Notes under the pieces: model-generated
The model's input: only the letters and a program-made list of their open reading frames with translations
The model's database searches: none
What the model was told of the DNA's origin: nothing
Made by a program: the position numbers and the translations under genes
In this document: positions 26,467 through 35,776 of the stretch, in pieces
Layout: each line of letters begins with the position of its first letter
Numbering within the stretch: position 1 is the first letter of the stretch
Assembly: GCF_021432065.1 (NCBI RefSeq)
Contig: NZ_CP090365.1
Span: forward strand, 310,001 to 374,000
Source of the DNA: Photobacterium sp. TLY01
GTDB taxonomy: Bacteria > Pseudomonadota > Gammaproteobacteria > Enterobacterales > Vibrionaceae
Length of the DNA: 64,000 nucleotides
Direction: 5' to 3'

Positions 26467-27363
26467 TTAACTGCCTATCGCCTTAATGAGGGCCATGAAG
26501 CCCGGTCCGGCTAATACGACAAACAAAGCCGGAAACAGAAACACCATCATGACCACTGACATTTTCCCCGACAGCTTGGTGACTTTTTCCTGCAGCTGCG
26601 TCCGCCGTCTGTCCTGCAACAACTGAGACAACTGATTCAGGGAAGCCGACATATTGCCGCCGGTTTCAGAGACCTGCGCCAGCATGGTTAACAAATCCTG
26701 CATGCCGGTTGAATCGTTCACACTGGCCACTTCACTGAATGCCGAGGCGCGTTCCTGGCCCGCTTCAATTTTGCTGAGTACCAGTTTGAGTTCTTTATTC
26801 AGTTCAGGAGTCAGTTCCGACAATTCACGGGTCAGAGTGCGTAACAGGCTCTCCAGCGACAGACCGACATCCCACAAAATTTTCATCACTTGCAGACCGA
26901 TAATCATTTCTTCATCGATGATCCGGGTGCGTCTGGCGGCTTTTTTCTTCAGCCATTGAATGGTGAGATAGGCCGTCCCGAGCGCACTGATAAAGACGAA
27001 ACTGATTTTATTGTTTACCGATGCCTCGGCCTGAATGAGCTGACTGGCAACCACCAGCTGAACGGCACACCACACGGCAGCCATCCTGAATACGGCCAGT
27101 GTCTGTTCACGGTTGGAGATGTATCCGGCTTTGCGCATCATCTCCAGAATTTCGCTCAGAAATGAGGCGTTGCGCCGCTTGGTTTTGCCCCACAACATCT
27201 GGCCGGTTTGAATCACGCGCTCACCGGGTGTCTTCCCCAGCGATTTGGCAAGGTTTTGCTCTACACTCCGTGCTTTTTGTAATTTCACTGACCAGTACAT
27301 CAGACCGGCCCCGCCTGCCGTGAGCAATAAACTGGCCATGACCCAATACGCGGTGACTGTCAT
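26467..27363 (-). CDS. tadC: Tad pilus inner-membrane platform protein TadC
   Basis: A 298-residue type II secretion F-domain protein. It has an N-terminal helix, a pair of helices near 100-135, the cytoplasmic GspF domain (MKILWDVGLSLESLLRTLTRELSELTPELNKELKLVLSKIEAG, EVASVNDSTGMQDLLTMLAQVSETGGNMSASLNQLSQLL) and a C-terminal helix (VVMMVFLFPALFVVLAGPGFM). With TadB it forms the platform for the TadA ATPase. It lies 63 bases downstream of tadB, with AGGG before the start. Confidence 0.9.
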   Translation of the reverse strand: MTVTAYWVMASLLLTAGGAGLMYWSVKLQKARSVEQNLAKSLGKTPGERVIQTGQMLWGKTKRRNASFLSEILEMMRKAGYISNREQTLAVFRMAAVWCAVQLVVASQLIQAEASVNNKISFVFISALGTAYLTIQWLKKKAARRTRIIDEEMIIGLQVMKILWDVGLSLESLLRTLTRELSELTPELNKELKLVLSKIEAGQERASAFSEVASVNDSTGMQDLLTMLAQVSETGGNMSASLNQLSQLLQDRRRTQLQEKVTKLSGKMSVVMMVFLFPALFVVLAGPGFMALIKAIGS

Positions 27364-27426
27364 TGTGTTTCCCTACCTGTACTTCTGAACCACTGAAACT
27401 GGCGGCATGAATCCCGCCCAACCCCT

Positions 27427-28308
27427 TTATAGCGACCGAACCATGCGCCACAACACCAGGGCGCCCATTACCTGGGCGCCAATGCCCAGCATCAGCGCCT
27501 GTCGGCCGGACTCATCTGCCCACATCGACAACAACTGCTGAGGATTCGACACCAGCATATACATCGCCATAGCCGTTGGTGCCACGCCCATCACCCAGGC
27601 CGTCACCCGGGTTTCGCCTGTCATTGATTTCAGTTCGCGCTGACTGCGCTCCTGCTGATGCAGCAGCTCAACCAGATTTTCCAATGCCGCGGTCACGCTG
27701 CCGCCAAACTGGTGATTCACCTTAAACACAGAGCCAAGCAAGGCAAACTCCTGCACACCCGTGATCTTGGCTTCTTTATAGAAGGAGTCGTAAAGCTCTG
27801 TACCCAGGCTGGTGCGCTGAACTGCCCGCTGAGCAGCACTGCGTAAAGGGTTATTCATGGCGGGCAACACCTGTTCAACCGCTTTGTTGAGTGACATACC
27901 CACATGAATACGGCGATTGAGATGATCAATGAATCCCGGTAACTGCTGCAGGATTTTCCGCCGTTTATTGCTTTTTCGGATCTGCCCCAGCAGAAGAATC
28001 AACCCCACAGACACACACAAACCAATGCCCAATCCACCGATACCTGACAGGCGCGCCAGCAAGAAAGGCCCGCACAACAGGCAAACTGAATAAACCACCA
28101 GCATATAAGCCGATGTGCTCAACCCCAGTCGCTGCCAGTGCTCCAGCATGCGATCCTTGCGCTGTACCGGTCGTTCGCCAGCGCCCTTTTTCTGAGCTTT
28201 CTCTTTCGCAGCTTTTTCTGTCGCAGCTTTGGGACGCCGGGTTGCAATCACCATCAACACGCAACTGGCAATCAGCAATACACCCGCGATAAAGATCGCG
28301 CTGTTCAT
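27427..28308 (-). CDS. tadB: Tad pilus inner-membrane platform protein TadB
   Basis: A 293-residue F-domain protein paralogous to TadC. It has an N-terminal helix, two helices near 70-115, the GspF domain (LNRRIHVGMSLNKAVEQVLPAMNNPL, FGGSVTAALENLVELLHQQERSQRELKSMTGETRVTAWVMG) and a C-terminal helix. The start overlaps the TadA stop in an ATGA arrangement. It is expected to act with TadC under the TadA motor. Confidence 0.9.
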   Translation of the reverse strand: MNSAIFIAGVLLIASCVLMVIATRRPKAATEKAAKEKAQKKGAGERPVQRKDRMLEHWQRLGLSTSAYMLVVYSVCLLCGPFLLARLSGIGGLGIGLCVSVGLILLLGQIRKSNKRRKILQQLPGFIDHLNRRIHVGMSLNKAVEQVLPAMNNPLRSAAQRAVQRTSLGTELYDSFYKEAKITGVQEFALLGSVFKVNHQFGGSVTAALENLVELLHQQERSQRELKSMTGETRVTAWVMGVAPTAMAMYMLVSNPQQLLSMWADESGRQALMLGIGAQVMGALVLWRMVRSL

Positions 28309-29564
28309 AGCCCTTCCTCCAGCTTTTTCCGCAGGTGGGCTGACATGGCATCCACAGGCAGGAAATCTTCCGTTTGCGGGTTGTATTGATACAGTTCCTG
28401 AATACGGATCTGATCGTCCGCCACATCCTGCACCTCAACGATGTGAGTAATGACCCGCTTACCGTTTGGCAGGCGTGAAACCTGAATAATCATATCCAGT
28501 GCGGTGGCAATAATTTGTTTGATCAGCGATTCCGTGGAAGTAAAACCGGCCAGGGTCACCATCATTTCCAGCCGCACCAGTGCATCACGCGGTGAGTTCG
28601 CATGCAGAGTACTCATCGACCCCTGGTGGCCCGTGTTCATTGCCTGCAGCATATCCAGCACTTCGCCACCACGGCTTTCACCCAGAATGATGCGGTCGGG
28701 CCGCATCCGCAGGGCATTTTTAAGCAAATCCCGGGCGGTGACTTCACCATGGCCTTCTGAGTTCGGCGGGCGGGTTTCCAGACGAACGACGTGTCCGTTC
28801 CTGAGCTGCAGTTCGGCGGCATCTTCAATGGTTACAATCCGCTCGCCGGTATTGATGTACTGGCTGAGAATATTGAGCAAGGTCGTTTTACCTGACCCGG
28901 TTGACCCGCTGATCAGAATATTAAAGCGCGATTTCGCACAGCTTCTCAGCAATTGATGCATGGCAACGCTCATGGCGCCATTTTGAATTAAGGTATCTGC
29001 CGTCAGGCCTTCTTTTTTGAATTTCCGGATCGACAGACAAGGGCCGTCAATCGACAGAGGCGGGATCACCGCATTGATCCGGCTGCCATCGGGCAAACGG
29101 GCATCCACCATGGGATTGGACTCGTCAATCCGCCGGCCGATCGGCGAGATCATGCGGCGAATGACCCGTAAGACATGCTGATCGTTCATGAACCGCAGGG
29201 AAATCCGGCTTAACTGACCACTGCGTTCAACATAAATGTTTTTCGGGCCGTTAATCAGAATATCGTCGATGTTTGGGTCATCCAGCAGGTTCTGTAACGG
29301 GCCAAAGCCGACGATTTCATCCATCAGCTCCGCGACCAGCTCCTGCAGGTTCAAATGCTGACTCACTTCCTTATGTTGCTGAAAATACTGACGAACATAA
29401 TCATGAACATGCGGCTGCATTTCCTGACGTTCCATCTCAAACATCAGGCCGTCTTCTTCCAGCTGCTCGATGATGTAGCGGTGTAATTCCGCTTTCAGCG
29501 CCAGGGTCGATTCTTCTTGCTGAATCACCAGTTCCCGGCTTGGCCACATCATTTCATTTCCCAT
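28305..29564 (-). CDS. tadA: Tad pilus assembly ATPase TadA/CpaF
   Basis: A 419-residue secretion ATPase of the CpaF group. Walker A is GSTGSGKTT (residues 220-228). The Asp box is IEDAAELQL, Walker B is near RPDRIILGESRGGE, and the His box is GHQGSMSTLHANSP. The N-terminal helical region (residues 15-110) contains the typical VGFGPLQNLLDDPNIDDILINGP. It powers assembly and probably retraction of Flp fibres. AAGGAG is 5 bases from the ATG. It is preceded by TadZ and overlaps TadB. Confidence 0.95.
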   Translation of the reverse strand: MGNEMMWPSRELVIQQEESTLALKAELHRYIIEQLEEDGLMFEMERQEMQPHVHDYVRQYFQQHKEVSQHLNLQELVAELMDEIVGFGPLQNLLDDPNIDDILINGPKNIYVERSGQLSRISLRFMNDQHVLRVIRRMISPIGRRIDESNPMVDARLPDGSRINAVIPPLSIDGPCLSIRKFKKEGLTADTLIQNGAMSVAMHQLLRSCAKSRFNILISGSTGSGKTTLLNILSQYINTGERIVTIEDAAELQLRNGHVVRLETRPPNSEGHGEVTARDLLKNALRMRPDRIILGESRGGEVLDMLQAMNTGHQGSMSTLHANSPRDALVRLEMMVTLAGFTSTESLIKQIIATALDMIIQVSRLPNGKRVITHIVEVQDVADDQIRIQELYQYNPQTEDFLPVDAMSAHLRKKLEEGL

Positions 29565-29600
29565 ACCGACTCCTTGATTTGAGAAATCACCTGAACCTTT

Positions 29601-30704
29601 CTACCAGCCCAGCGAAAACTGCCAGCGTGATTTTTCAGTCGGCAGCCAGAGCAATTTCTCAACCGCCTTGATATACAATCTGAACTCGCCGCTGGGCGGA
29701 AACAGTGCGTTGGCATTGATGTCAGTGATGACAGCAAAGGTGTACGGCAAATCGCCGCGAACCAGGACCGGAAGCTGATTCTGAATCATCTCTTTGCCTG
29801 GCATGACTTCCGGGGAAAAAGGTGCCAGCACTAAATTCACGCTGCCCGGCCTGATCCCCTGGAGATACAGTAATTCCGCCAGATCACAGGCACTTTTCAG
29901 ACTGACATTTTTCTGATCGGCCAGCAGCCAATGCTGATCGCAGCGATTGACCATAAAAAACAGCAAAGGGCTGGGTGGCATACCGGTGAGGTTAATGACG
30001 ATATTGCTGTACATGCCTTCCAGCAGATCCATCACGTCCACCAGCGCTTCCAGGGTCACAGCACTGTAATTGTCTGCATCCGGCATACCGATCACATGAA
30101 TACCAGCTGCGGCGTCCAGATCCTGCTCCTCCAGCCACTGCGCACTGAGATAATCTTTCTTTTCCAGCAAGGTGAGAAAATCAATCCGGTCACCGCTCCC
30201 CAGATATGAAGACACATCGCTGTAAGGTCGCCCCAAATCCAATAACAGGACAGACTGTTTGTGCTTTCGTTGCAGTTGAGACGCTGTCGCAATGGCCAGC
30301 AAAGCACCATCACAGTCATTACGCGGTGATAGCAGCGCTAAACGCGACCCCGGATCAAATGAGGTCATCTGCGTCAGTTGAACAATCAGATCGGTCAGTC
30401 CTTCCAGCTCACACCAATGGAGATGTTTGCGTACCTGCTGGTTTTGCTGGATACCATGCCAGTGCGCTTCGGGGGTGAGGTCCACCAGAATGACGTGCCG
30501 GGGTGCAAAGTTATCCATCAGGCTGTCGATATCCGGCATTGGCCAGTCAGAGGCCACGAGGATCAGAATACGCGTCTGCTTCCAGGCCAGATTGGAGCTC
30601 AGATGAGATGCATCTTCTATCCAGGTCAGCGTACACCCTTCAGGGATCGCTTCAGACACATCCAGTTTGGCGTGATGATCCGCCGTATAAGCCATGAGCT
30701 GCAT
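29601..30704 (-). CDS. tadZ: TadZ/CpaE-like pilus localisation protein
   Basis: A 367-residue protein of the ParA/MinD-like TadZ group, which places the Tad machine in the cell. An atypical receiver-like N-terminal half (ILILVASDWPMPDIDSLMDNF, HVILVDLTPEAHW) is followed by an ATPase-like half with SVLLLDLGRPYSDVSSYLG. The expected P-loop reads SPRNDCDGALLAIA, so the glycine-lysine motif is missing and ATP binding is doubtful, as in other TadZ variants. The ATG at 30704 has GGGGAGGG upstream, and that site itself overlaps the end of rcpA. The longer TTG frame is less likely. Confidence 0.82.
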   Translation of the reverse strand: MQLMAYTADHHAKLDVSEAIPEGCTLTWIEDASHLSSNLAWKQTRILILVASDWPMPDIDSLMDNFAPRHVILVDLTPEAHWHGIQQNQQVRKHLHWCELEGLTDLIVQLTQMTSFDPGSRLALLSPRNDCDGALLAIATASQLQRKHKQSVLLLDLGRPYSDVSSYLGSGDRIDFLTLLEKKDYLSAQWLEEQDLDAAAGIHVIGMPDADNYSAVTLEALVDVMDLLEGMYSNIVINLTGMPPSPLLFFMVNRCDQHWLLADQKNVSLKSACDLAELLYLQGIRPGSVNLVLAPFSPEVMPGKEMIQNQLPVLVRGDLPYTFAVITDINANALFPPSGEFRLYIKAVEKLLWLPTEKSRWQFSLGW

Positions 30705-30705
30705 C

Positions 30706-31863
30706 TTAACCCTCCCCTGCAAAACCCATTTTTACGGGCAATTCTCTGGGTTCAGCATCCAGAAAAATTAATTCGAAAAAGTTGGGTTTAAACTGACGAT
30801 ACATTTCGCCCGGTAACGGTGGCAGCGGCGCATTACTGGCAAAGGGTTTCACCAGATGCGGCGTTACAACCATCATCAATTCTTTATCATTCTCTTCTAA
30901 ACGGGTTGAGCGGAAAAAGGCGCCAAGAATCGGAATATCCCCTAAGCCCGGGAAACGGTTGGCATTTTTGATCGTGCTGCGGCTGACCAGCCCGCTGATC
31001 ACAAAACTTTCGCCGTTGCCCAGCTGGACTGTGGTGTCTGTGCGGCGTACTGACAATCCCGGCACGATGACGCCGGATGCCTGTACACCCTGGGCATAGT
31101 TCAGCTCACTCACTTCAGGGGCGACTTTGAGCATAATGCGATCGCCTGACATCACAGTTGGCGTCAGATTCAGACGAACCCCGAATTCTTTAAACTCGAT
31201 GCTGATATCATCATCACTGGTGCTTTTCGGATAGGGAAATTCCCCGCCGGCCAGAAAGGTTGCCGTATGGCCAGACATAGTCACCAGGCTGGGTTCGGCC
31301 AGCGTGTAGGCAAAGCCGTTGCTGTCCAGCGCACTGATTGTCCCAAGAAAATGATCCGCCACATTCCCGATCACCAGATTGAACGCATCACCACTGGATA
31401 AGAAGCTGCCCCGAAAACCATTAAACGAAGCGCCAGTGATCGCACTTGAATTTCCAATGCCCCAAAACGTACCGCCAGTGCCCTGTTTACCGAAAAAGAA
31501 GCCAGCTTCTTTGAGCGCACTTTTACTGACTTCGACCACTTTGATGTCGGTCTGCACCTGAATATTGGATGTTGCAACCCCCCCGGGATTGACAGAAATC
31601 CGATGGCGGACAGGCTCTTCAGAACCTCGCTCCCAGATGAGCAGCGATGTCGAGCCGGTTTGCTTTCCTGTCACCAGTAACTCAGAGGTACTCAATACTT
31701 TGACACCCGCCACAGAGGGCTCGCCAATCGCTGCCCGCTGGATGCGCTTGCCAGAGTGCACAGTCACCTGCTGGCCCACATCCATTTGAACATCACGGGC
31801 ATCAACGGACACACTCAGGCTCAAAGCCAGAAACACACATAATCGATTCACAAAACGCAGCAT
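30706..31863 (-). CDS. rcpA: Tad pilus secretin RcpA/CpaC
   Basis: An outer-membrane secretin of 385 residues with a signal peptide (LCVFLALSLSVSVDA). It has an N-terminal pilus-secretin domain (VTVHSGKRIQRAAIGEPSVAGVKVLSTSELLVTGKQTG) and a secretin core (LAEPSLVTMSGHTATFLAGGEFPYP, VQLGNGESFVISGLVSRS, FPGLGDIPILGAFFRST). It is short compared with CpaC proteins of roughly 450-600 residues. It would form the channel through which Flp fibres leave. It lies 14 bases after rcpC. Confidence 0.9.
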   Translation of the reverse strand: MLRFVNRLCVFLALSLSVSVDARDVQMDVGQQVTVHSGKRIQRAAIGEPSVAGVKVLSTSELLVTGKQTGSTSLLIWERGSEEPVRHRISVNPGGVATSNIQVQTDIKVVEVSKSALKEAGFFFGKQGTGGTFWGIGNSSAITGASFNGFRGSFLSSGDAFNLVIGNVADHFLGTISALDSNGFAYTLAEPSLVTMSGHTATFLAGGEFPYPKSTSDDDISIEFKEFGVRLNLTPTVMSGDRIMLKVAPEVSELNYAQGVQASGVIVPGLSVRRTDTTVQLGNGESFVISGLVSRSTIKNANRFPGLGDIPILGAFFRSTRLEENDKELMMVVTPHLVKPFASNAPLPPLPGEMYRQFKPNFFELIFLDAEPRELPVKMGFAGEG

Positions 31864-31877
31864 TCACTCTCTCCCTG

Positions 31878-32930
31878 TCAGTGACTGGTGCGAACCAGAG
31901 TTCGGTTCTCGCCCTGGTACACCTCAACCCGAGGGGCAACGTAACGGTATTTCACCGGAGCCGGTTTTTTCACTTCCACTTCAGCTTCGCGATAACCACC
32001 CAATGTTTTTAATGAGATGACATAACTGTCGTCTTGCTTGGCATCCTCTGGTTCTTTCACGGTTGAATGACTGGGTGCCGTGACCATGACGGCCGGGGCG
32101 CCCTGTGAAGTACTGGCTGTTTTCTGCGAAGAAACAATCACTTTCGGTGTCGCAAGCACAGGTGCTGTTGTATTGGCGCCGGGTGTCTGGCCGGGAACAG
32201 GTGAGTAGGCCATCCGGCTTTCCGGGTCGGCCGTGAACTCAACCACCGGCGCCAGCTCCTGAGTGCCAACTACTGCCAGCCTGAGCTGACCTGTGGTTTC
32301 TGCCAGTAGAAGCTGAGGCGTATCCGTGGCAGGAACAGCCAGCACGACGGTTCTGGCTTTATCGTTCACTTGTTTCTCGGTTTTTTTACCGTCGAAGTTC
32401 AGTTGATCCCCGACGGCCAGCACTTCGACGTTACTCAGAATACGCCGGGCGGTACTGTTGTCGCCCGATTCCTTATTCGCACGAAGCAGGTAAATCACAT
32501 CCACCCGATAGCCGGGTTGAACATGTCCGCCGACTGTCGTCAGCTCGCTGGCTTGAATCGCAATCGCGCGGTATCCCTGAGGCAAAGATTGTGCAATGGG
32601 TAACTGGCCCAGCAAGAGCGCAGATTTGAGGCGGGTACCCTTCACAACAGACAATTTCAACTGCCTGCCGAGAAAGGGGGAATAGTCACGAATGTCTTCG
32701 GCGGTGGCATCGGTCACTTGGGTGGCAACCAGCATGTCTTCGGTCAGCACCGCCTGTTTCGGGACGTCATTCGCGAATGCCCAGACAGTCACCACAGGCT
32801 TGGAAACAGACACCGCTGGCGATGAGGTTTGCGGTGCGGTTCGGCCACTCAGTGTCACCCCGTACCAGCCAATTAAGAGCGCCATCACCAATAAGACGGC
32901 AGCGGCAATTTTTAACGTGCGTCCCTGCAT
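31878..32930 (-). CDS. rcpC: Tad pilus assembly protein RcpC/CpaB
   Basis: A 350-residue periplasmic protein with an N-terminal membrane anchor (IAAAVLLVMALLIGWYGVTL). Its SAF/CpaB domain (VPKQAVLTEDMLVATQVTD, GYRAIAIQASELTTVGGHVQPGYRVDVIYLL) is found in Flp pilus CpaB proteins. A Pro/Thr-rich linker follows, and the C-terminus is basic (PAPVKYRYVAPRVEVYQG). AGGG precedes the start. It is directly upstream of the secretin gene. Confidence 0.9.
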   Translation of the reverse strand: MQGRTLKIAAAVLLVMALLIGWYGVTLSGRTAPQTSSPAVSVSKPVVTVWAFANDVPKQAVLTEDMLVATQVTDATAEDIRDYSPFLGRQLKLSVVKGTRLKSALLLGQLPIAQSLPQGYRAIAIQASELTTVGGHVQPGYRVDVIYLLRANKESGDNSTARRILSNVEVLAVGDQLNFDGKKTEKQVNDKARTVVLAVPATDTPQLLLAETTGQLRLAVVGTQELAPVVEFTADPESRMAYSPVPGQTPGANTTAPVLATPKVIVSSQKTASTSQGAPAVMVTAPSHSTVKEPEDAKQDDSYVISLKTLGGYREAEVEVKKPAPVKYRYVAPRVEVYQGENRTLVRTSH

Positions 32931-32991
32931 TTTTTACCCTCACTGTTGCTCTCTGGCAGCATCGTTTCAGAAATACTGACTCAGCGCATTG

Positions 32992-33471
32992 CTACAAATT
33001 CAATATTGCCGTCGATTTTAATTCGTCCGGAACAGGCAAACCGAAAGACGGTAAGAATGGTTTATTCTTATAGTTATAGATGATGGTAACTTTACAGCAA
33101 AATGTATCTGAATCGATATTGATAGAAAGGTTACCATCCAGGCTCTGGCCAAAGAGCGAACCATACCCAGAGTTTGAATCTGTATAGTTTCTAATGAGTG
33201 ACTCTGCAGAACCTCTAATATGGTTTTTCAGTTCAGTGTTATCACAAGCACCGCCGTAATAACAATTCTCATCTACATAAGAAATACTCTTACGAAGTGC
33301 TTCTTCTGAAACATAATTCAGCATCTGAATGGAAACAAAGATCAGGCTGTACTGAGCAACGGCATAAAATATCATCAGGATGACAGGTAAAAGAAATATC
33401 GTTTCCAGTGCTGCAGAGCCCTGCTGTTTTATTCGTTTGATCCTGAATCGATTTTTTCTTATAGAATCCAT
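32992..33471 (-). CDS. tadE: TadE-like minor pseudopilin
   Basis: A 159-residue TadE-family protein. A basic N-terminus is followed by KQQGSAALETIFLLPVILMIFYAVAQYSLIF, with the G-S/A-x-x-E pseudopilin processing motif and one membrane helix. The mature part carries cysteines (ENCYYGGACDN, CCKVTI). The start at 33471 lies inside the 3' end of the prepilin peptidase gene (13-base overlap), which suggests translational coupling and explains the weak ribosome-binding site. The surrounding DNA is AT-rich compared with neighbouring tad genes. Confidence 0.78.
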   Translation of the reverse strand: MDSIRKNRFRIKRIKQQGSAALETIFLLPVILMIFYAVAQYSLIFVSIQMLNYVSEEALRKSISYVDENCYYGGACDNTELKNHIRGSAESLIRNYTDSNSGYGSLFGQSLDGNLSINIDSDTFCCKVTIIYNYKNKPFLPSFGLPVPDELKSTAILNL

Positions 33472-33884
33472 AACGATACAACCACCCCAACCAACAGGCT
33501 TGGTACAAAGGGAGCTTCTTTCTGGCCGCGGGCAAACAACCACCAGTACACTGCGAAGCAGACAAATGAATATAAAAGAACATCCAGCATCTGAGTGAAA
33601 GACAATGTGAATGCCATGATTAACAGTATCTTCACGTCAGATGCACCAAACACATTCTTCACAAAACCAGGGAACGTTATCAAACTCACTAATAGAATTG
33701 AAATGAAAGTCTCATCAAAATCAACATTTGATATTAGTAAATAATAAAGAACAGAAATACATAGCATTGTGACAATGAGATAATTTGACACTTTCCTTTC
33801 ATATATATCTTGGACAGCACAAAATAATAATATGACAACCAAGACACTCATTAGCACTTGATTAGTTACCTCAAGGGGCAGCAC
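33459..33884 (-). CDS. tadV: Prepilin peptidase TadV/CpaA
   Basis: A 141-residue membrane aspartyl protease of the A24 family that would cleave the Flp and TadE leaders. The two catalytic Asp motifs are visible: VQDIYERKVSNYL (first) and FGASDVKILLIMA, where the usual G-x-G-D reads GASD. Hydrophobic segments suggest five or six helices. It is shorter than type IV prepilin peptidases, as usual for CpaA. Its start overlaps the 3' end of flp and its end overlaps tadE. Confidence 0.87.
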   Translation of the reverse strand: MLPLEVTNQVLMSVLVVILLFCAVQDIYERKVSNYLIVTMLCISVLYYLLISNVDFDETFISILLVSLITFPGFVKNVFGASDVKILLIMAFTLSFTQMLDVLLYSFVCFAVYWWLFARGQKEAPFVPSLLVGVVVSLWIL

Positions 33885-34068
33885 TAATAGCTGAGTTTAA
33901 TTTTCCTGCTGCTGAAGTGAACACATCATCCAAACTTAGCAAACTTATTGCACCAACAACCACAGCCGCAATCAACACATACTCAATCGCAGAAGCACCT
34001 TTCTCTTCTTTGATCAGGCGATGAATAAAGTTCGTTGTGTGAATCCAGGCTAATACGAAATACTTCAT
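33871..34068 (-). CDS. flp: Flp-family type IVb pilin
   Basis: A 65-residue pilin precursor. The leader ends KEEKG and the mature part begins ASAIEYVLIAAVVVGAISLL, matching the G/A-x-A-x-E-Y processing site of Flp pilins. The C-terminal part is short and Ala/Ser-rich. The ATG at 34068 has AGGG about 7 bases upstream; an upstream ATG at 34095 lacks support. It is the first gene of the Tad operon and overlaps tadV. About 190 AT-rich bases upstream must contain the operon promoter. Confidence 0.92.
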   Translation of the reverse strand: MKYFVLAWIHTTNFIHRLIKEEKGASAIEYVLIAAVVVGAISLLSLDDVFTSAAGKLNSAISAAP

Positions 34069-34261
34069 GGAACATCCCTCACTCTGGTTAAGCATTCTTG
34101 TAGAATAGTTTTTCTCTTCTATGTCTCAAATATTAGATACTGTACAAATTTTGTGTGAAAAAATTATTGTCTCAGTTGAACTTTTTTTTCATAAGCACTG
34201 TGTTTTTTATCTGATCCAGGCTTAATAAAATGTAATTCGTCAATAAGATGACGCACCCTGC

Positions 34262-35536
34262 TTATCCTATCGCCTGCCGGTTTTCTGGCAGTTTCTCTGC
34301 CATATCAGCCTGTTGTCCGTTTTCTTCGCGCGGTTCGGGCGCCGGGTCATAATGTGCGAACTGGCGTTTTCCCTTTCGCTTGGCCTGATACATGGCAGAA
34401 TCGGCTCGCTTGAGCAGCGCCGTTGCATCTTTCGCGTGCACCGGGTATCGGGCAATGCCGATACTGGCAGAAACACGACACTGGTTATCACCAAAATTAA
34501 AAGGCACGGTCAGGGTGTGCAGTAGTTTTTCTGCAATGGTTTCCATTCTGAACGTCAATTCTTCGTCGTTATCCCCCCAGGTGAGTATGGGCGGATCACG
34601 ACGCTCAGACTCATCGTATTCTAAAACACTGTCTTGAGTGGGTTTCTTAATTTTCACTGCGTATTCACCTAACGGCACCCAGACGACAAATTCGTCGCCG
34701 CCCAGACGAAAGACTTCATCTTCCACCCTGAGACAACCACGCATCCGTTTGGAAGCATGCTGCAGCAAAGCATCACCCACATCGTGGCCCAGCGTGTCGT
34801 TGACCTGCTTAAAACCATCCAGGTCGATAAACATCAGGCCGAATACTTTATTCTCGACATCCGGTGCAGCAAAGGCGGCTTTGAGCACCCGGTTCAGTGC
34901 CCGTGTGTTGGGCAAGCCCGTCAGTTTGTCCTGCAAGGCTGCCTGTTCCATCTGGCGCTGCCGTTCAATGACATCTGAAATATCCCGCTGGGTGCCAATC
35001 AGGCGCGACGCGTCATTGACTAACCCCTGTACCACCAACTCCAGCACTCTGGGTTGTCCATCCAGCGGATCGATCATGTCGATGAGCAGTGTCTGTTGCT
35101 TATTTTTACCCGCGATCTGTTTCAGCAGTACCACTTTGTCGCCGTCGCCACTTTTCAAGCGCGACACCCAGTCTGTCAATGCCAGTTTGCTGCCGACACG
35201 AATACCGTAGAGATCATACAGATAAGGGCTCCATTGCAGGGTGTCGGAATTCACGTCCCATTCCCACACGCCAATCCCTGCCACAGAGGTTGCCAGACTC
35301 ATTCTTTGATTGGCGCGGGCAAGTTCACGGTGAACGCGGGAACGACGGTTGTGCTGTTTCCACAACAAGCTGACCACAGACAATAACAATGCCGCCAGTA
35401 CCAAACCTGTCAGTACCAGCCAGAAGAAAGGAAAATTGACATGAAGCGAAAATAGATCTCCCCATACCGATGTGAGATCGGACAGGCTCCCAATGCCGTT
35501 TAACACAGAGCTCAGAAAAAATTCCAGCGAATTCAT
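34262..35536 (-). CDS. Membrane PAS-GGDEF diguanylate cyclase
   Basis: A 424-residue protein. An N-terminal region with one clear membrane helix (residues 35-60) is followed by a PAS domain (GIGVWEWDVNSDTLQWSPYLYDLYGI) and a GGDEF domain whose signature RLGGDEF (277-283) is intact. LTGLPNTRALN and DLDGFKQVNDTLGHDVGD are also present. A charged insertion of about 35 residues (290-325) separates GGDEF from the distal ASIGIARYP part. It probably makes cyclic di-GMP. It lies directly upstream of the Tad operon on the same strand, so control of pilus-mediated adhesion is plausible. Confidence 0.88.
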   Translation of the reverse strand: MNSLEFFLSSVLNGIGSLSDLTSVWGDLFSLHVNFPFFWLVLTGLVLAALLLSVVSLLWKQHNRRSRVHRELARANQRMSLATSVAGIGVWEWDVNSDTLQWSPYLYDLYGIRVGSKLALTDWVSRLKSGDGDKVVLLKQIAGKNKQQTLLIDMIDPLDGQPRVLELVVQGLVNDASRLIGTQRDISDVIERQRQMEQAALQDKLTGLPNTRALNRVLKAAFAAPDVENKVFGLMFIDLDGFKQVNDTLGHDVGDALLQHASKRMRGCLRVEDEVFRLGGDEFVVWVPLGEYAVKIKKPTQDSVLEYDESERRDPPILTWGDNDEELTFRMETIAEKLLHTLTVPFNFGDNQCRVSASIGIARYPVHAKDATALLKRADSAMYQAKRKGKRQFAHYDPAPEPREENGQQADMAEKLPENRQAIG

Positions 35537-35776
35537 GATAGGTACACACTTCCGTTTGTGTCTGCTGCGATAACCTCTGAAATATCAGACCCGTTTTACC
35601 CGATAGCGGTTGTCATCGTGATTGGTACTCAGATCACTTTAGTATTTTTTTGCCGCTCTCGATAAGTTCAACCTAGTCCACGCTGTTGATAATTACCAAA
35701 ATAGAATGTGACCATCATTTTATATGCTGGGTGGGAATCACACTTATTCTGTTAAGAATCAAACATTCGCTGGTTT